Position numbers and translations under genes: made by a program
The notes under the pieces: generated by a model
Databases searched by the model: none
Told to the model about the DNA's origin: nothing
Seen by the model: the letters and a program-made list of their open reading frames with translations, nothing else
Shown: positions 8,593-17,186 of the stretch, piece by piece
Position numbering within the stretch: the first letter of the stretch is position 1
Layout of the letters: each line of letters starts with the position of its first letter
Assembly (NCBI RefSeq): GCF_000181875.2
Contig: NZ_ABJZ02000005.1
Coordinates: 558,001 to 622,000 of the forward strand
Direction: 5' to 3'
Source of the DNA: [Borrelia] finlandensis
Lineage (GTDB): Bacteria > Spirochaetota > Spirochaetia > Borreliales > Borreliaceae
Length of the DNA stretch: 64,000 bases

Positions 8593-10443
8593 TTATAAGA
8601 AATCTTTTTCTATAAATTCGTTTATTATATTTATGAATTTTCCTGGATTTTTGCTAGGCATTCCTGAAGTTAACATAGCTTCTTCAAAAAGAAGAATACT
8701 TATTTTTTCTAATTTTTCAGGCTCTAGATTTTTTAAATTTTGGATTATTTTGTTATTAGGGTTTAATTCAAGTATTGGTTTGATTTCTTTTACTTCTTGT
8801 CCCATTGACAGCATGATTTTTTGCATTTGGTAAGTTGGATCATTGCTATCAATTATTATTGCTGAAGGCTCTTTTATCAATGTTGCTGATAGATTGACTT
8901 CTTTTATATGATTCTTGAGGATTTCTTTTACTTTTGTAAGGGTATCTTTGAATTCTTCTTCAATTTTTTTGAAATTTTCATCTTTTAATTCATTACTGGT
9001 TTCGTTTTTATTTATTGCCTTTAGTTTTAATCCTTCGTATTCTGGAATTAGATTTAAAATAGCTTCATCAAGTTCATCGTCCATGATTAGAATTTCAAAT
9101 CCTTTTTCTTTATAAGCAGCTACTATTGGGTTTTCTTTTAATATATTTTCTTTACCGCCTGTTATGTAGTAAATGCTTTTTTGACTCTCATTCATTCTTT
9201 CTTTATACTCTTTAAAAGACACAAACCCATCTACACTTGAGGATTTAAATCTTATTAATGATATAAGCTTTTCTCTGTTTTCAAAGTCAGAATAAACACC
9301 TTCTTTAATGCATCTCCCAAATTCTTTAGAAAACTCTGAAAATTTTTCAGGATTTTTTTTACTTAGCTTTTCAAGCTCGCTTAGTATTTTTTTTACAGAA
9401 GATGATTTTATTTTAGACAAAATTTTATTTTGCTGTAAAATTTCTCTACTTACATTGAGTGGTAAATCTTGGCAGTCTATAATTCCTTTTATAAATCTTA
9501 GATAGTTTGGTAGCAAGCTGCCTTCAGAATCTGTAATAAAGATTCTATTTATAAATAGCTTTACCCCAGGCTTAGTGCTTGGGTAATATAAATCATAGGG
9601 AGCTTTGCTTGGGACGTAAAATAGATTGGTATATTCCAAATTTCCTTCGGCTTTTGTATGAATATGCATTAATGGATTTTCATAATCAAAGGTTGTATTT
9701 TTATAAAATTCATTGTATTCTTCTGCTTTAATTTCGCTTTTATTTTTTGTCCAAAGAGCAGTAGTTTCGTTTAATTTTTCTTCTTTTTCTTCTATTCCCT
9801 CTTGTTTCCCGTCCTTCATTATAGGTTCGCTGTATTTAATATAAATGGGATAATTTATGTGATTTGAATATTTTTTGATAATTTCTTGAATTTTCCATTT
9901 ATTAGCATATTCAAGGCCTTCTTTATTAAGGTATAACTTTATTTCTGTACCTGACTCTTCTTTTTTTGCTTTTTCTATTTCATATCCTGTTTTGCCGTCG
10001 CTAGACCAAATATATGCGTCGCTTTCTAATGCTTTTTTTGATGTAACTTCTACTTTTTCTGATACTATGAATGCACTGTAAAATCCAACTCCAAACTGGC
10101 CAATTAGGCTTGCAGATTTTTTTTCATCTTGTTTTAAATTGTTAATAAATTCTTTAGTTCCTGATTTTGCAATTACGCCAAGATGATTAGTTAAATCTTG
10201 TTCATCCATTCCGATTCCATTATCTTTAATTAGGATGCTTTTATCATCAAATGATATTTCTATTTTTGGTTCTAGAGTAATGTTTTTGAATTTTTCGTTT
10301 GTCAAGCTTAGAAACTTGAGTTTATCAATGGCGTCAGACGCATTTGATATCAATTCTCTTAAAAATATTTCTTTATGGGAGTAAAGAGAGTGGATGATTA
10401 AATAAAGCAAATCATTTACTTCTGTATCAAATTGTTTTTTCAT
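8593..10443 (-). CDS. htpG: Molecular chaperone HtpG (Hsp90 family)
   Basis: 616 residues from the ATG at 10443, preceded by AGGAAAAG; an upstream in-frame extension is A/T-rich non-coding DNA without homology. This cytosolic ATP-dependent chaperone shows the GHKL motifs ELISNASDAIDKL, IKDNGIGM and GQFGVGFYSAFIV near residues 30-125. Middle-domain motifs NPLMHIHTKAEG and LPLNVSREILQQ and a C-terminal dimerisation domain follow. Length is normal for bacterial HtpG. No CIRCE-like repeat was seen in the 112-base divergent gap to gnd. Confidence 0.96.
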   Translation of the reverse strand: MKKQFDTEVNDLLYLIIHSLYSHKEIFLRELISNASDAIDKLKFLSLTNEKFKNITLEPKIEISFDDKSILIKDNGIGMDEQDLTNHLGVIAKSGTKEFINNLKQDEKKSASLIGQFGVGFYSAFIVSEKVEVTSKKALESDAYIWSSDGKTGYEIEKAKKEESGTEIKLYLNKEGLEYANKWKIQEIIKKYSNHINYPIYIKYSEPIMKDGKQEGIEEKEEKLNETTALWTKNKSEIKAEEYNEFYKNTTFDYENPLMHIHTKAEGNLEYTNLFYVPSKAPYDLYYPSTKPGVKLFINRIFITDSEGSLLPNYLRFIKGIIDCQDLPLNVSREILQQNKILSKIKSSSVKKILSELEKLSKKNPEKFSEFSKEFGRCIKEGVYSDFENREKLISLIRFKSSSVDGFVSFKEYKERMNESQKSIYYITGGKENILKENPIVAAYKEKGFEILIMDDELDEAILNLIPEYEGLKLKAINKNETSNELKDENFKKIEEEFKDTLTKVKEILKNHIKEVNLSATLIKEPSAIIIDSNDPTYQMQKIMLSMGQEVKEIKPILELNPNNKIIQNLKNLEPEKLEKISILLFEEAMLTSGMPSKNPGKFINIINEFIEKDFL

Positions 10444-10555
10444 GCAACTTTTCCTTTTCAATTTAATCTTTACTTTTTTTATAATATAACATAATCTAAA
10501 AATAATAAATAAAGCAATTTGTTTAAAATAGAAAATTAGAATCAAGGAGAATGCA

Positions 10556-11950
10556 ATGGATGTAGGAATTTATGGACTTGGTGTTATGGGTAGTAATTTA
10601 GCTCTAAATATTGCTGATAACGGTTTTAATGTTTCTGTTTACAATAGAGATAATGAAAAAACTGAAATTTTTGTTAAACAAAATTCTCATAAAAAGATAA
10701 ATGGTTTTAAAGATATTGAATCTTTTGTTAAAAGCTTGAAAACTCCAAAAAAAATTATCTTAATGGTGACAAGCTCTGCTATAGAAAAGGTTATTGAGCA
10801 AATTTTACCCTTTATGAATAAATCAGACATAATTATTGATGGTGGAAATTCTCATTATAAGAGCACAATGAGATTGGAAAAAGAATTGTTTGCTAAGGAT
10901 ATTTATTTTGTAGGACTTGGAATTTCTGGAGGGGAGAGAGGAGCAAGATTTGGTCCTGCGCTAATGTATGGAGGAAGTAAATCAGCCTATGAAATTCTTG
11001 AGCCCATGTTAAATAAAATTGCAGCTAAAACCAAAAATAATGATATTTGTTCGACTTATATTGGGGAGAACGGTTCTGGGCACTATGTTAAAATGATACA
11101 TAATGGAGTGGAATACGCTGATATGCAGCTTATCAGCGAGGTTTATTTTTTCATGAAAAAAGCTTTCAATTTGGATAATTTGAAAATTTCTGAAGTTTTT
11201 GAAAAATGGAATGAAGGCGATCTTTCAGGATATTTACTAGAAATAACTTCTAAGATTCTTAAATATAAAGAAAATAATGAATATTTAGTTGATAAGATTT
11301 TAGATATTGCAAATCAAAAAGGCACTGGTGTTTGGACATCTATTGATGCTCTTGAATCCGGTATGCCTGTGAATTTAATTGTTGAATCCGTTTTTTCAAG
11401 ATTCATGTCGGGGTTAAAACACGAAAGGATTATTGCTAGCGATTTACTTAAGATGGATACTTCTTCTTTTGAGTTTGAGCTTAGTGACTGGATTTTAGAT
11501 CTTTATTATGCTCTTTTAGTTTCAAAAATAGTAGCTTATGCTCAAGGTTTTATGATGCTTAAGACTGCGTCTGTGAATTATGGTTGGGATTTGAATTTAG
11601 GTAAAATTTCTTTGGTTTGGAGAGAAGGCTGTATTATTCGTAGCAGTTTTTTAGATAAAATTAAATTAGCTTATGATAAAAATCCTCATCTTATTAATTT
11701 GCTTTTTGATGATTATTTTTTAGATTTACTAAAAAATAATCACAAATCTTTAAGAAGAATAATTTCAAAGGCTAGTGAAATTGGGATTCCTTTGCCAGCA
11801 TTTTATGCCAGCCTTTCGTTTTTAGATTCTTATTCCACTAATTATCTGCCTTCTAATCTAATTCAAGCACAAAGAGATTTTTTCGGTGCCCATTCTTTTG
11901 AAAGATTAGACTCAAAACGAGGTGAATTTTTTCATAGCGCTTGGCAATAA
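10556..11950 (+). CDS. gnd: 6-phosphogluconate dehydrogenase, decarboxylating
   Basis: 464 residues. It oxidises 6-phosphogluconate to ribulose 5-phosphate plus CO2 and NADPH in the oxidative pentose phosphate pathway. The N-terminal Rossmann motif GLGVMGSNLALNIADNG is at 7-23, with VYNRD next as in NADP-preferring enzymes. IIDGGNSHY, GISGGERGARFGPALMYGG and the catalytic KMIHNGVEYADMQLISEVY follow, and the C-terminus ends GEFFHSAWQ. The ATG has an AAGGAGA ribosome site. Divergent from htpG. Confidence 0.96.
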   Translation: MDVGIYGLGVMGSNLALNIADNGFNVSVYNRDNEKTEIFVKQNSHKKINGFKDIESFVKSLKTPKKIILMVTSSAIEKVIEQILPFMNKSDIIIDGGNSHYKSTMRLEKELFAKDIYFVGLGISGGERGARFGPALMYGGSKSAYEILEPMLNKIAAKTKNNDICSTYIGENGSGHYVKMIHNGVEYADMQLISEVYFFMKKAFNLDNLKISEVFEKWNEGDLSGYLLEITSKILKYKENNEYLVDKILDIANQKGTGVWTSIDALESGMPVNLIVESVFSRFMSGLKHERIIASDLLKMDTSSFEFELSDWILDLYYALLVSKIVAYAQGFMMLKTASVNYGWDLNLGKISLVWREGCIIRSSFLDKIKLAYDKNPHLINLLFDDYFLDLLKNNHKSLRRIISKASEIGIPLPAFYASLSFLDSYSTNYLPSNLIQAQRDFFGAHSFERLDSKRGEFFHSAWQ

Positions 11951-11976
11951 ATTTAATAAATTAGAATGAATTGGCA

Positions 11977-12519
11977 TTAAAAGATATAGTACTTAGCAAA
12001 TATTCCCCCAGCAAAGTTTGATTTTATGCCCGAATAGGTTCTGTGTTGAGCAAGAGACCTTGTATTTGAGATGAATTCTACTGATGGTGCTATTTTTATA
12101 CCTATTTCTAAATTTTCTGTAATGTCGTAAAAAATAACCAATGGAATTCTCATTCCAAATCCTAATTCTATATTTATTAATTTAGATGTGTGAGACGATA
12201 TGCTTATATTTCCTCCAATTCCAATTCCTAAATTTAAATTTTTTATCAAAGATATTGTAAAAATGAAATCAAGTGCTGCTATTGCTAATAAATTAAAATC
12301 ATAAAATTTTGATTTAAGTTTAGGGCCTGATAGATTTATTCCATTACTACCACCATAGCCAATTTCAAAATCAATGAAAGGAAATGACATTATTAAGTTA
12401 ATAATTGGATTTCCAATACTTGCTCCAAAGCCAATTCCTCTATTTAAATATGAATCTTTTGCAAAACCATTTGTAGATATGTTTGCAATCATGATAAATA
12501 ATATAAAAATTTTTTTCAC
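11977..12519 (-). CDS. Exported barrel-like protein of the BB0562 family (DUF3996 type)
   Basis: 180 residues with a Sec signal (MKKIFILFIMIANISTNGFA, cleavage near residue 20). The rest alternates hydrophobic and small residues with many glycines, as in outer-membrane beta strands (LGIGIGGNISIS, IELGFGMRIPLVIF), and ends in aromatic YYIF. GASIG at 32-36 is a GxSxG-like motif with Ser34. From memory, the B31 protein BB0562 was reported to have lipase activity important when free fatty acids are scarce; I cannot verify it. Last of three tandem paralogues, probably co-transcribed. Confidence 0.85.
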   Translation of the reverse strand: MKKIFILFIMIANISTNGFAKDSYLNRGIGFGASIGNPIINLIMSFPFIDFEIGYGGSNGINLSGPKLKSKFYDFNLLAIAALDFIFTISLIKNLNLGIGIGGNISISSHTSKLINIELGFGMRIPLVIFYDITENLEIGIKIAPSVEFISNTRSLAQHRTYSGIKSNFAGGIFAKYYIF

Positions 12520-12672
12520 CGTTGTCTCCCAAATTTTGTCTTATTATTATATTTTATTTTTGAATTTTAAAACAATAAAAACAAGACCTTGCTCTTAAAA
12601 TTTTATTTTTAAGTTTTTGGGAGCTCGGTTTGATTTTTCAATAATTGTTCTTTTTTAAAAAGAATTTTATTA

Positions 12673-13191
12673 TTAAGTAAACCAGAATCTTAGTCCCAAT
12701 CCTGCGAATACTTCCCATCTAAATCCAACGCCATTGCTCCAAACATTCATTCCAAGTCCGGGTGCTATTCGTAAAAATATGTCGAATTTCTTCCTAAATA
12801 CTGCAATATTTAAGGCCAAAGGCAATCTTGCTCCAATGCTCATTGGTCCTGAGCCTGACTTACTGCCTCCAAATCTTGAAAACCATATTGTTCCATATCC
12901 CCCTGCGCCAACTGAAAAATCCAAAATATTAGCAGCTCCTGGGAATGTGTATATGTAGAAAATATAGTCTAATGCTATAAATAATGTTTTCCAGTCTGAA
13001 AATAAATTATTTACTCCGCTGTAAAGACCAATGTCAAGATCAAAGTTTCCTATATTAATCTGTAGAGCAATTGGTAATGGAAGTATAATTCCTGCTCCAA
13101 ATTTACCCCTTGCAGATCCTTTTGAATTAGAAAATCCTGAGATTGGGGCTAATAAAATAATAATTGTCATAATAATTATTTTTGTTCTCAT
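12673..13191 (-). CDS. Exported barrel-like protein, paralogue of BB0562 (BB0563-like)
   Basis: 172 residues from the ATG at 13191. I chose it because TTAGGAGAT lies 9 bases upstream; a frame extension to 13218 would place that ribosome site inside the gene. Signal sequence MRTKIIIMTIIILLAPISGFS, then glycine-rich amphipathic strands (KFGAGIILPLPIALQINIG, LDFSVGAGGYG, SIGARLPLALNIAVF) and C-terminal FAGLGLRFWF, an outer-membrane-type aromatic end. It aligns along its length with both neighbours. Function unknown; the GxSxG-like motif of the downstream paralogue is not present here. Confidence 0.8.
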   Translation of the reverse strand: MRTKIIIMTIIILLAPISGFSNSKGSARGKFGAGIILPLPIALQINIGNFDLDIGLYSGVNNLFSDWKTLFIALDYIFYIYTFPGAANILDFSVGAGGYGTIWFSRFGGSKSGSGPMSIGARLPLALNIAVFRKKFDIFLRIAPGLGMNVWSNGVGFRWEVFAGLGLRFWFT

Positions 13192-13273
13192 TGCTTTATT
13201 ATCTCCTAAGTATAACATTCTAGTCTTTAAAGGAATTTTAGTTCAATAATTTTTTTTATCTAAAAAGTGAAAA

Positions 13274-13879
13274 CTATATCTTAAGAGAGCCTTTTATTCC
13301 AATCGAAAAGTTACCTTTTATTGGAAATATTAAATTTCCATTAGGCATTTGGCCAATGAAAATTGATGGTGTTGTTTTTATTATAATTTCAATAATGTCA
13401 TAATAAGCTTCATATATTATTCCCAGGGGCAAACCCACCCCGATTTTATAGGTAATCCCAGAAGAAACATTTGTTAAATTTGAGCTTGTAATTTTGCCTA
13501 TTTCAAAAAATAGGCCAGATCCCAAGAAAAAGATAAAATTTGAATCTTTAAATTTTAAATTTAAAAATATATAGTCACAATATATTTTAAATAGCAATGC
13601 TATTGGTGATTTTGGAAAAAATTCCGAGACACTCAATATTGTTACTCCTACCCCAATATCAAAGTTATTAATGCTGAATTCTATTGCAGTAGGGTAAGGT
13701 AGAATAAAACCAAATTTTATTTTAGTTTTTGCCTTTAAGCTTTCTATTTTTGGATCAGGTGTACTGTTTTGACCAGTTATATTGTTTTTAGATTTTTCGT
13801 TTGTGAAAATATTCTCAACATTGAAAAATAATGTGATAATAATTATTAATAATCTGATTAGTTTGTTTTTACTTTGCAT
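13274..13879 (-). CDS. Exported barrel-like protein, paralogue of BB0562 (BB0564-like)
   Basis: 201 residues with signal sequence MQSKNKLIRLLIIIITLFF...FTNE, a short polar linker to about 50, then strand-like segments (IKFGFILPYPTAIEFSINNFDIGVG, YKIGVGLPLGIIYE) that align with the two downstream paralogues. First gene of the tandem trio on this strand. The start has no convincing Shine-Dalgarno, but upstream lies a duplicated TATAAA-bearing sequence that may serve as promoter. Function unknown. Confidence 0.78.
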   Translation of the reverse strand: MQSKNKLIRLLIIIITLFFNVENIFTNEKSKNNITGQNSTPDPKIESLKAKTKIKFGFILPYPTAIEFSINNFDIGVGVTILSVSEFFPKSPIALLFKIYCDYIFLNLKFKDSNFIFFLGSGLFFEIGKITSSNLTNVSSGITYKIGVGLPLGIIYEAYYDIIEIIIKTTPSIFIGQMPNGNLIFPIKGNFSIGIKGSLKI

Positions 13880-13883
13880 TGTT

Positions 13884-13914
13884 AGCTTTTTATATGAAAG
13901 CTTTTTTATATGAA
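13884..13914 (-). repeat. Tandem 15/16-bp duplication at the promoter of the barrel-protein trio
   Basis: On the minus strand the unit TTCATATAAAAAGCT occurs twice in a row (one copy has an extra A) ending 4 bases before the ATG at 13879. Each copy carries a -10-like CATATAAA, so the duplication may have made two alternative -10 elements or start sites. Confidence 0.5.
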
Positions 13915-14052
13915 ATTTAATTTAACCTACAACTTTCTACCTTAAATTATAAGATAGAATTCTGTTAAAATTATATTTTTTATTGTTTTTTGGTAAATTA
14001 AATTTTATTAACTTCTAATTTGTATTTATGAATATATGAGGTAATATTAATC

Positions 14053-14081
14053 TTGATATTAGCATTCTATTTGCGATTTAA
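14053..14081 (+). promoter_or_regulatory. Candidate promoter of the chemotaxis operon
   Basis: TTGATA (14053-14058) followed after 17 bases by ATTTAA, about 20 bases before the cheW ATG, in the only gap ahead of the six-gene cluster. The -35 is good and the -10 weak. A flagellar-type promoter was looked for and not recognised. Confidence 0.35.
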
Positions 14082-14102
14082 ATTACATTCAAAGGGGCGT
14101 TT

Positions 14103-14645
14103 ATGAGCACAGATTCAGATGTGCAAGATTCTTTAAGTCAGTATCTTTTATTTAGTTTGGACGAACTTTATGCTATTGAGATTAAATATGTTGTTGAGGT
14201 TTTAGAATATACTAAGATATCAAAAATCCCAAGAACTCCCAATTACATGGCAGGAATAATAAATAATAGGGGTAAAATCGTTCCAATAATTGATATTCGA
14301 AAACAATTTGGAATGAGCGATCGCGTTGTTGATGAGGATGATAAAAAGAGGAATAAGGGAGTTAACATTTCAAATATTATTATATTAAATTTGGTTTACG
14401 AGGGGGATGAATTTAATCTTGGAATTTTAGTAGATTATGTCAATGAAGTTCTTGAATTAGATCCATTTAGTATTGATGATGCTCCTAAGATTGGATCAGG
14501 GTTTAATTCGAAATTTATTTCAGGAATTGGCAAGAGTAATGATAAGTTTATTATTATTTTAAATGTAGAAAATTTGTTTGACGTTAGAGAGCTTTCTAAA
14601 TTTAGAAATACAACAATATATGATCCTGAATATCAGCAGCAATAG
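14103..14645 (+). CDS. cheW: Chemotaxis coupling protein CheW
   Basis: 180 residues, a single CheW domain (LFSLDELYAIEIKYVVEVLEY, then KIPRTPNYMAGIINNRGKIVPIIDIRKQFG). It bridges chemoreceptor tips and the CheA kinase. The GIINNRGKIVPIIDIR strand turn is the family hallmark. The loop after residue 75 (MSDRVVDEDDKKRNKGVNIS) is longer than usual. ATG follows AAAGGGGCG. First gene of the operon, followed after 12 bases by the STAS protein. Borrelia has other cheW copies, so this one is specific to the CheA encoded here. Confidence 0.94.
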   Translation: MSTDSDVQDSLSQYLLFSLDELYAIEIKYVVEVLEYTKISKIPRTPNYMAGIINNRGKIVPIIDIRKQFGMSDRVVDEDDKKRNKGVNISNIIILNLVYEGDEFNLGILVDYVNEVLELDPFSIDDAPKIGSGFNSKFISGIGKSNDKFIIILNVENLFDVRELSKFRNTTIYDPEYQQQ

Positions 14646-14657
14646 GAGTTTTTAGTC

Positions 14658-14969
14658 ATGATTTATAGGCCTGAAGGAGAGCTTGTAATAAATAGTATTT
14701 TTAAGGTAAAAGAAGATTTGTTGCATATTTTTAAAAAAATGAAAGAAGGGGATACTCTTATTATTGACCTTTCAAATGTTGAAAAAATAGATATTACTTT
14801 TATACAAATTTTGTATGCATCTAATAAATATGCTAAGAATAGAAATTTGTTTGTAAAAATTGAGTATCCATCCGATGAGGTTTTAAGTTCATTAATATAT
14901 GGCGGGTTTTTAGTAGATATTGAAGATGTTGATAGCTTTGATTTAGGACTTAATTTAGTTGGATTTTAG
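14658..14969 (+). CDS. STAS-domain protein in the chemotaxis operon (BB0566-like)
   Basis: 103 residues that fold as one STAS domain: a central strand GDTLIIDLSNVEKID is followed by the helix ITFIQILYASNKYAKNRN. At the position where anti-sigma antagonists carry the phosphorylated serine (DSSG), this protein has DITF, so threonine or nothing is modified. It lies 12 bases after cheW and 15 before cheA and was probably retained for a sensory or scaffold role in that pathway. No kinase partner is encoded nearby. A lipid-transport (MlaB-type) STAS is an alternative. Confidence 0.8.
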   Translation: MIYRPEGELVINSIFKVKEDLLHIFKKMKEGDTLIIDLSNVEKIDITFIQILYASNKYAKNRNLFVKIEYPSDEVLSSLIYGGFLVDIEDVDSFDLGLNLVGF

Positions 14970-14984
14970 ATTTAAGGAAAGCTT

Positions 14985-17129
14985 ATGGATAGTAGTGATG
15001 TTATTGATAAATTTAAGAATTCCTTTAAGGAAGAATCAATAGAAAATATTTCAGATATTGAGCAGGCGCTTCTTAATCTTGAGGTAAGCTCAGATCAAGA
15101 TATTGTTAATTCTATTTTTAGAAATTTACATACCATAAAGGGAAGTTCTGGTATGTTTGGCTTTAATTTTACAGCATCGCTTGTCCACGAAATAGAAACA
15201 GTTCTTGATGTTATAAAAAATGGTAAGGCCACTTTTAATCAGACTGCTATTGATGCTACCTTAATGTCTGTTGATTTTATTAGAGAGCTTATCGAAGGCG
15301 ATGAAGTAATTTCTGAGATCGACTTTGATAGGCGTAAACAGTTTTTGGTAAATGAAATTAAAAAGGTTCTTGAGGTTTCTAATGATGTTAAGGGAGCTTT
15401 TCAAGAAGCTTTAGAAAATGATTTTTCAAAGTCTGATAACAGTTTGGCTTTGGAAGAGTCTGTTAAAGCAAATTCAGAGAATAAATTTGATGATGAGGCC
15501 TTGCAGTCTGAATTTAAGAGTTACAAAATTCTTTTTTATCCGGCTAAGGGTATTTTGTTTCATGGGCACAAGCCTATAAATTTATTGAGCAAGTTGATTA
15601 ATTTGGGCAGTGGTTATGTTAGGGCTAAAGTAGATAACATTCCTGATTTAGAGCTTATCTCACCCGATAATGTTTATGTTGATTGGGAGATAAGATTAGA
15701 CACAGAAGAGAGTAGAGAGAGCATTGAAGATATTTTTACATTTTTAGATTCTCAATCAAAAATTGATATTCAAGAATTGGATAAATGTTTAGAGGCAAAT
15801 GAAGGTGATAATGCAGAGTCTAAAAATTTTAATTTGTTGCGCTTGGACAGAAACAGTAAAGACTTGGCTGATTCTTCATTTGAAAAATCGGAATTTGTTG
15901 GGAAATCCTTTTTCAATGGAGATAAAAATAGATTTAATATTCAAGATGATACTGCTAGAAGCAAGGTTAATATTGCTAGTATTAAGGTGGACTCTAAAAA
16001 GCTTGATCATTTGGTAAATCTTGTTGGAGAACTTGTTACAATACAATCAAAACTTTCAAAAGAAGCTGAAAATAGGAATAGTAATATTTTAAATTCAATA
16101 TCAGCAGAATTTTCTTTGCTTATTAATGAGCTTAGGGATTATACAACAGGGCTTAGAACCGTTCCTATTGAGATTTTGTTTGTAAAATTTCAAAGGATAG
16201 TAAAAGATCTATCTACTAGCCTTGGTAAGTCAATTCTTTATCATGCTTCTGGAGGCGACACTGTTCTTGACAAAAGTATTATTGAAAAGCTAAATGAACC
16301 TTTGGTTCATTTAATTCGCAACTCAATAGATCATGGAATTGAATCGGCTCAAGAGAGAGAAAGTTTAGGCAAAGATCCCAAGGGTATTATTAAGCTTTCA
16401 GCGTGTCAATCCGGGGATTCTGTTATTGTTATTATTGAGGATGATGGAAGAGGGCTTGATAAGAATAAAATACTTAAAAAAGCTATAGAGCGTAATATAA
16501 TTTCTGATTCAGTTGCCAAAACCTTATCAGAGATTGATGTTTATAATTTGATTTTTGAGCCTGGATTTTCAACTGCAAGTTCTGTTACTGATATATCAGG
16601 TCGTGGAGTTGGCATGGATGTTGTTAAAAAACAGGTTGAATCTTTAAGGGGGCATGTTGTGCTTGAAAGTGAATTTGGTAAATATACTAGAACTAAGTTA
16701 ATTTTTCCATTGACTTTGGCTATTATTGAGGGTTGGCTTGTTAGAGTAAAAGATGAGCATTTTATTGTTCCTCTTTCTAATGTTGAATCTTGTTTAGAAT
16801 CTAATAAGTTAATTTCTCAAATAGATGGAATTGAGACTAAAAGCAATGTAATGAATTATAGGGGTAGCATGATTAGTTATATTAGGCTTAGGGAGTTTTT
16901 TCAGATTTCTAGCGAGAAGAGTTTAAGTGAGCAAGTTGTTGTTGTAAATACAAATAGTGGGAAAATGGGCATTGTGGTTGACGAAGTTTTGGGGCAACAT
17001 CAAACTGTCATAAAAGCTTTGGGTAAAATTTATTCTCGAGTAGAAGGGGTTTCTGGAGCTACTATACTTGGCGATGGAAGTTTGGCTTTGGTTATTGACA
17101 TAGATGCAATAACTAAACTTATAAAATAA
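14985..17129 (+). CDS. cheA: Chemotaxis histidine kinase CheA
   Basis: 714 residues, normal for CheA. HPt domain with phosphorylated H49 in NLHTIKGSSGMFGF; an acidic linker and regulator-binding region about 130-300; dimerisation helices about 330-390; ATPase domain with N box LVHLIRNSIDHGIES, G1 IEDDGRGLD, F box IFEPGFSTA and G2 SGRGVGMDVV; a C-terminal CheW-like domain from about 570. It phosphorylates CheY and CheB in response to MCPs. 15 bases after the STAS gene and 57 before cheB. From memory this corresponds to the cheA1 cluster; a cheA2 cluster lies elsewhere. Confidence 0.96.
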   Translation: MDSSDVIDKFKNSFKEESIENISDIEQALLNLEVSSDQDIVNSIFRNLHTIKGSSGMFGFNFTASLVHEIETVLDVIKNGKATFNQTAIDATLMSVDFIRELIEGDEVISEIDFDRRKQFLVNEIKKVLEVSNDVKGAFQEALENDFSKSDNSLALEESVKANSENKFDDEALQSEFKSYKILFYPAKGILFHGHKPINLLSKLINLGSGYVRAKVDNIPDLELISPDNVYVDWEIRLDTEESRESIEDIFTFLDSQSKIDIQELDKCLEANEGDNAESKNFNLLRLDRNSKDLADSSFEKSEFVGKSFFNGDKNRFNIQDDTARSKVNIASIKVDSKKLDHLVNLVGELVTIQSKLSKEAENRNSNILNSISAEFSLLINELRDYTTGLRTVPIEILFVKFQRIVKDLSTSLGKSILYHASGGDTVLDKSIIEKLNEPLVHLIRNSIDHGIESAQERESLGKDPKGIIKLSACQSGDSVIVIIEDDGRGLDKNKILKKAIERNIISDSVAKTLSEIDVYNLIFEPGFSTASSVTDISGRGVGMDVVKKQVESLRGHVVLESEFGKYTRTKLIFPLTLAIIEGWLVRVKDEHFIVPLSNVESCLESNKLISQIDGIETKSNVMNYRGSMISYIRLREFFQISSEKSLSEQVVVVNTNSGKMGIVVDEVLGQHQTVIKALGKIYSRVEGVSGATILGDGSLALVIDIDAITKLIK

Positions 17130-17186
17130 AGAAAGTAGAAAATACAGCTTTTTGGTTTTAAAGGTTAAAAATATTAAAATATAATA

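Noticed and set aside
10444..10545. N-terminal extension of HtpG
   Set aside because: The ATG at 10443 has a good ribosome site and matches the family start; the extension is hydrophobic/basic noise.
12640..12660. T/A palindrome between two barrel genes
   Set aside because: Arms abut with almost no loop, so it cannot form a normal hairpin; such sequences are common in this base composition.
17180..17185. TATAAT directly before cheB
   Set aside because: It is so close that +1 would fall inside the coding sequence; the gene is probably transcribed with cheA.
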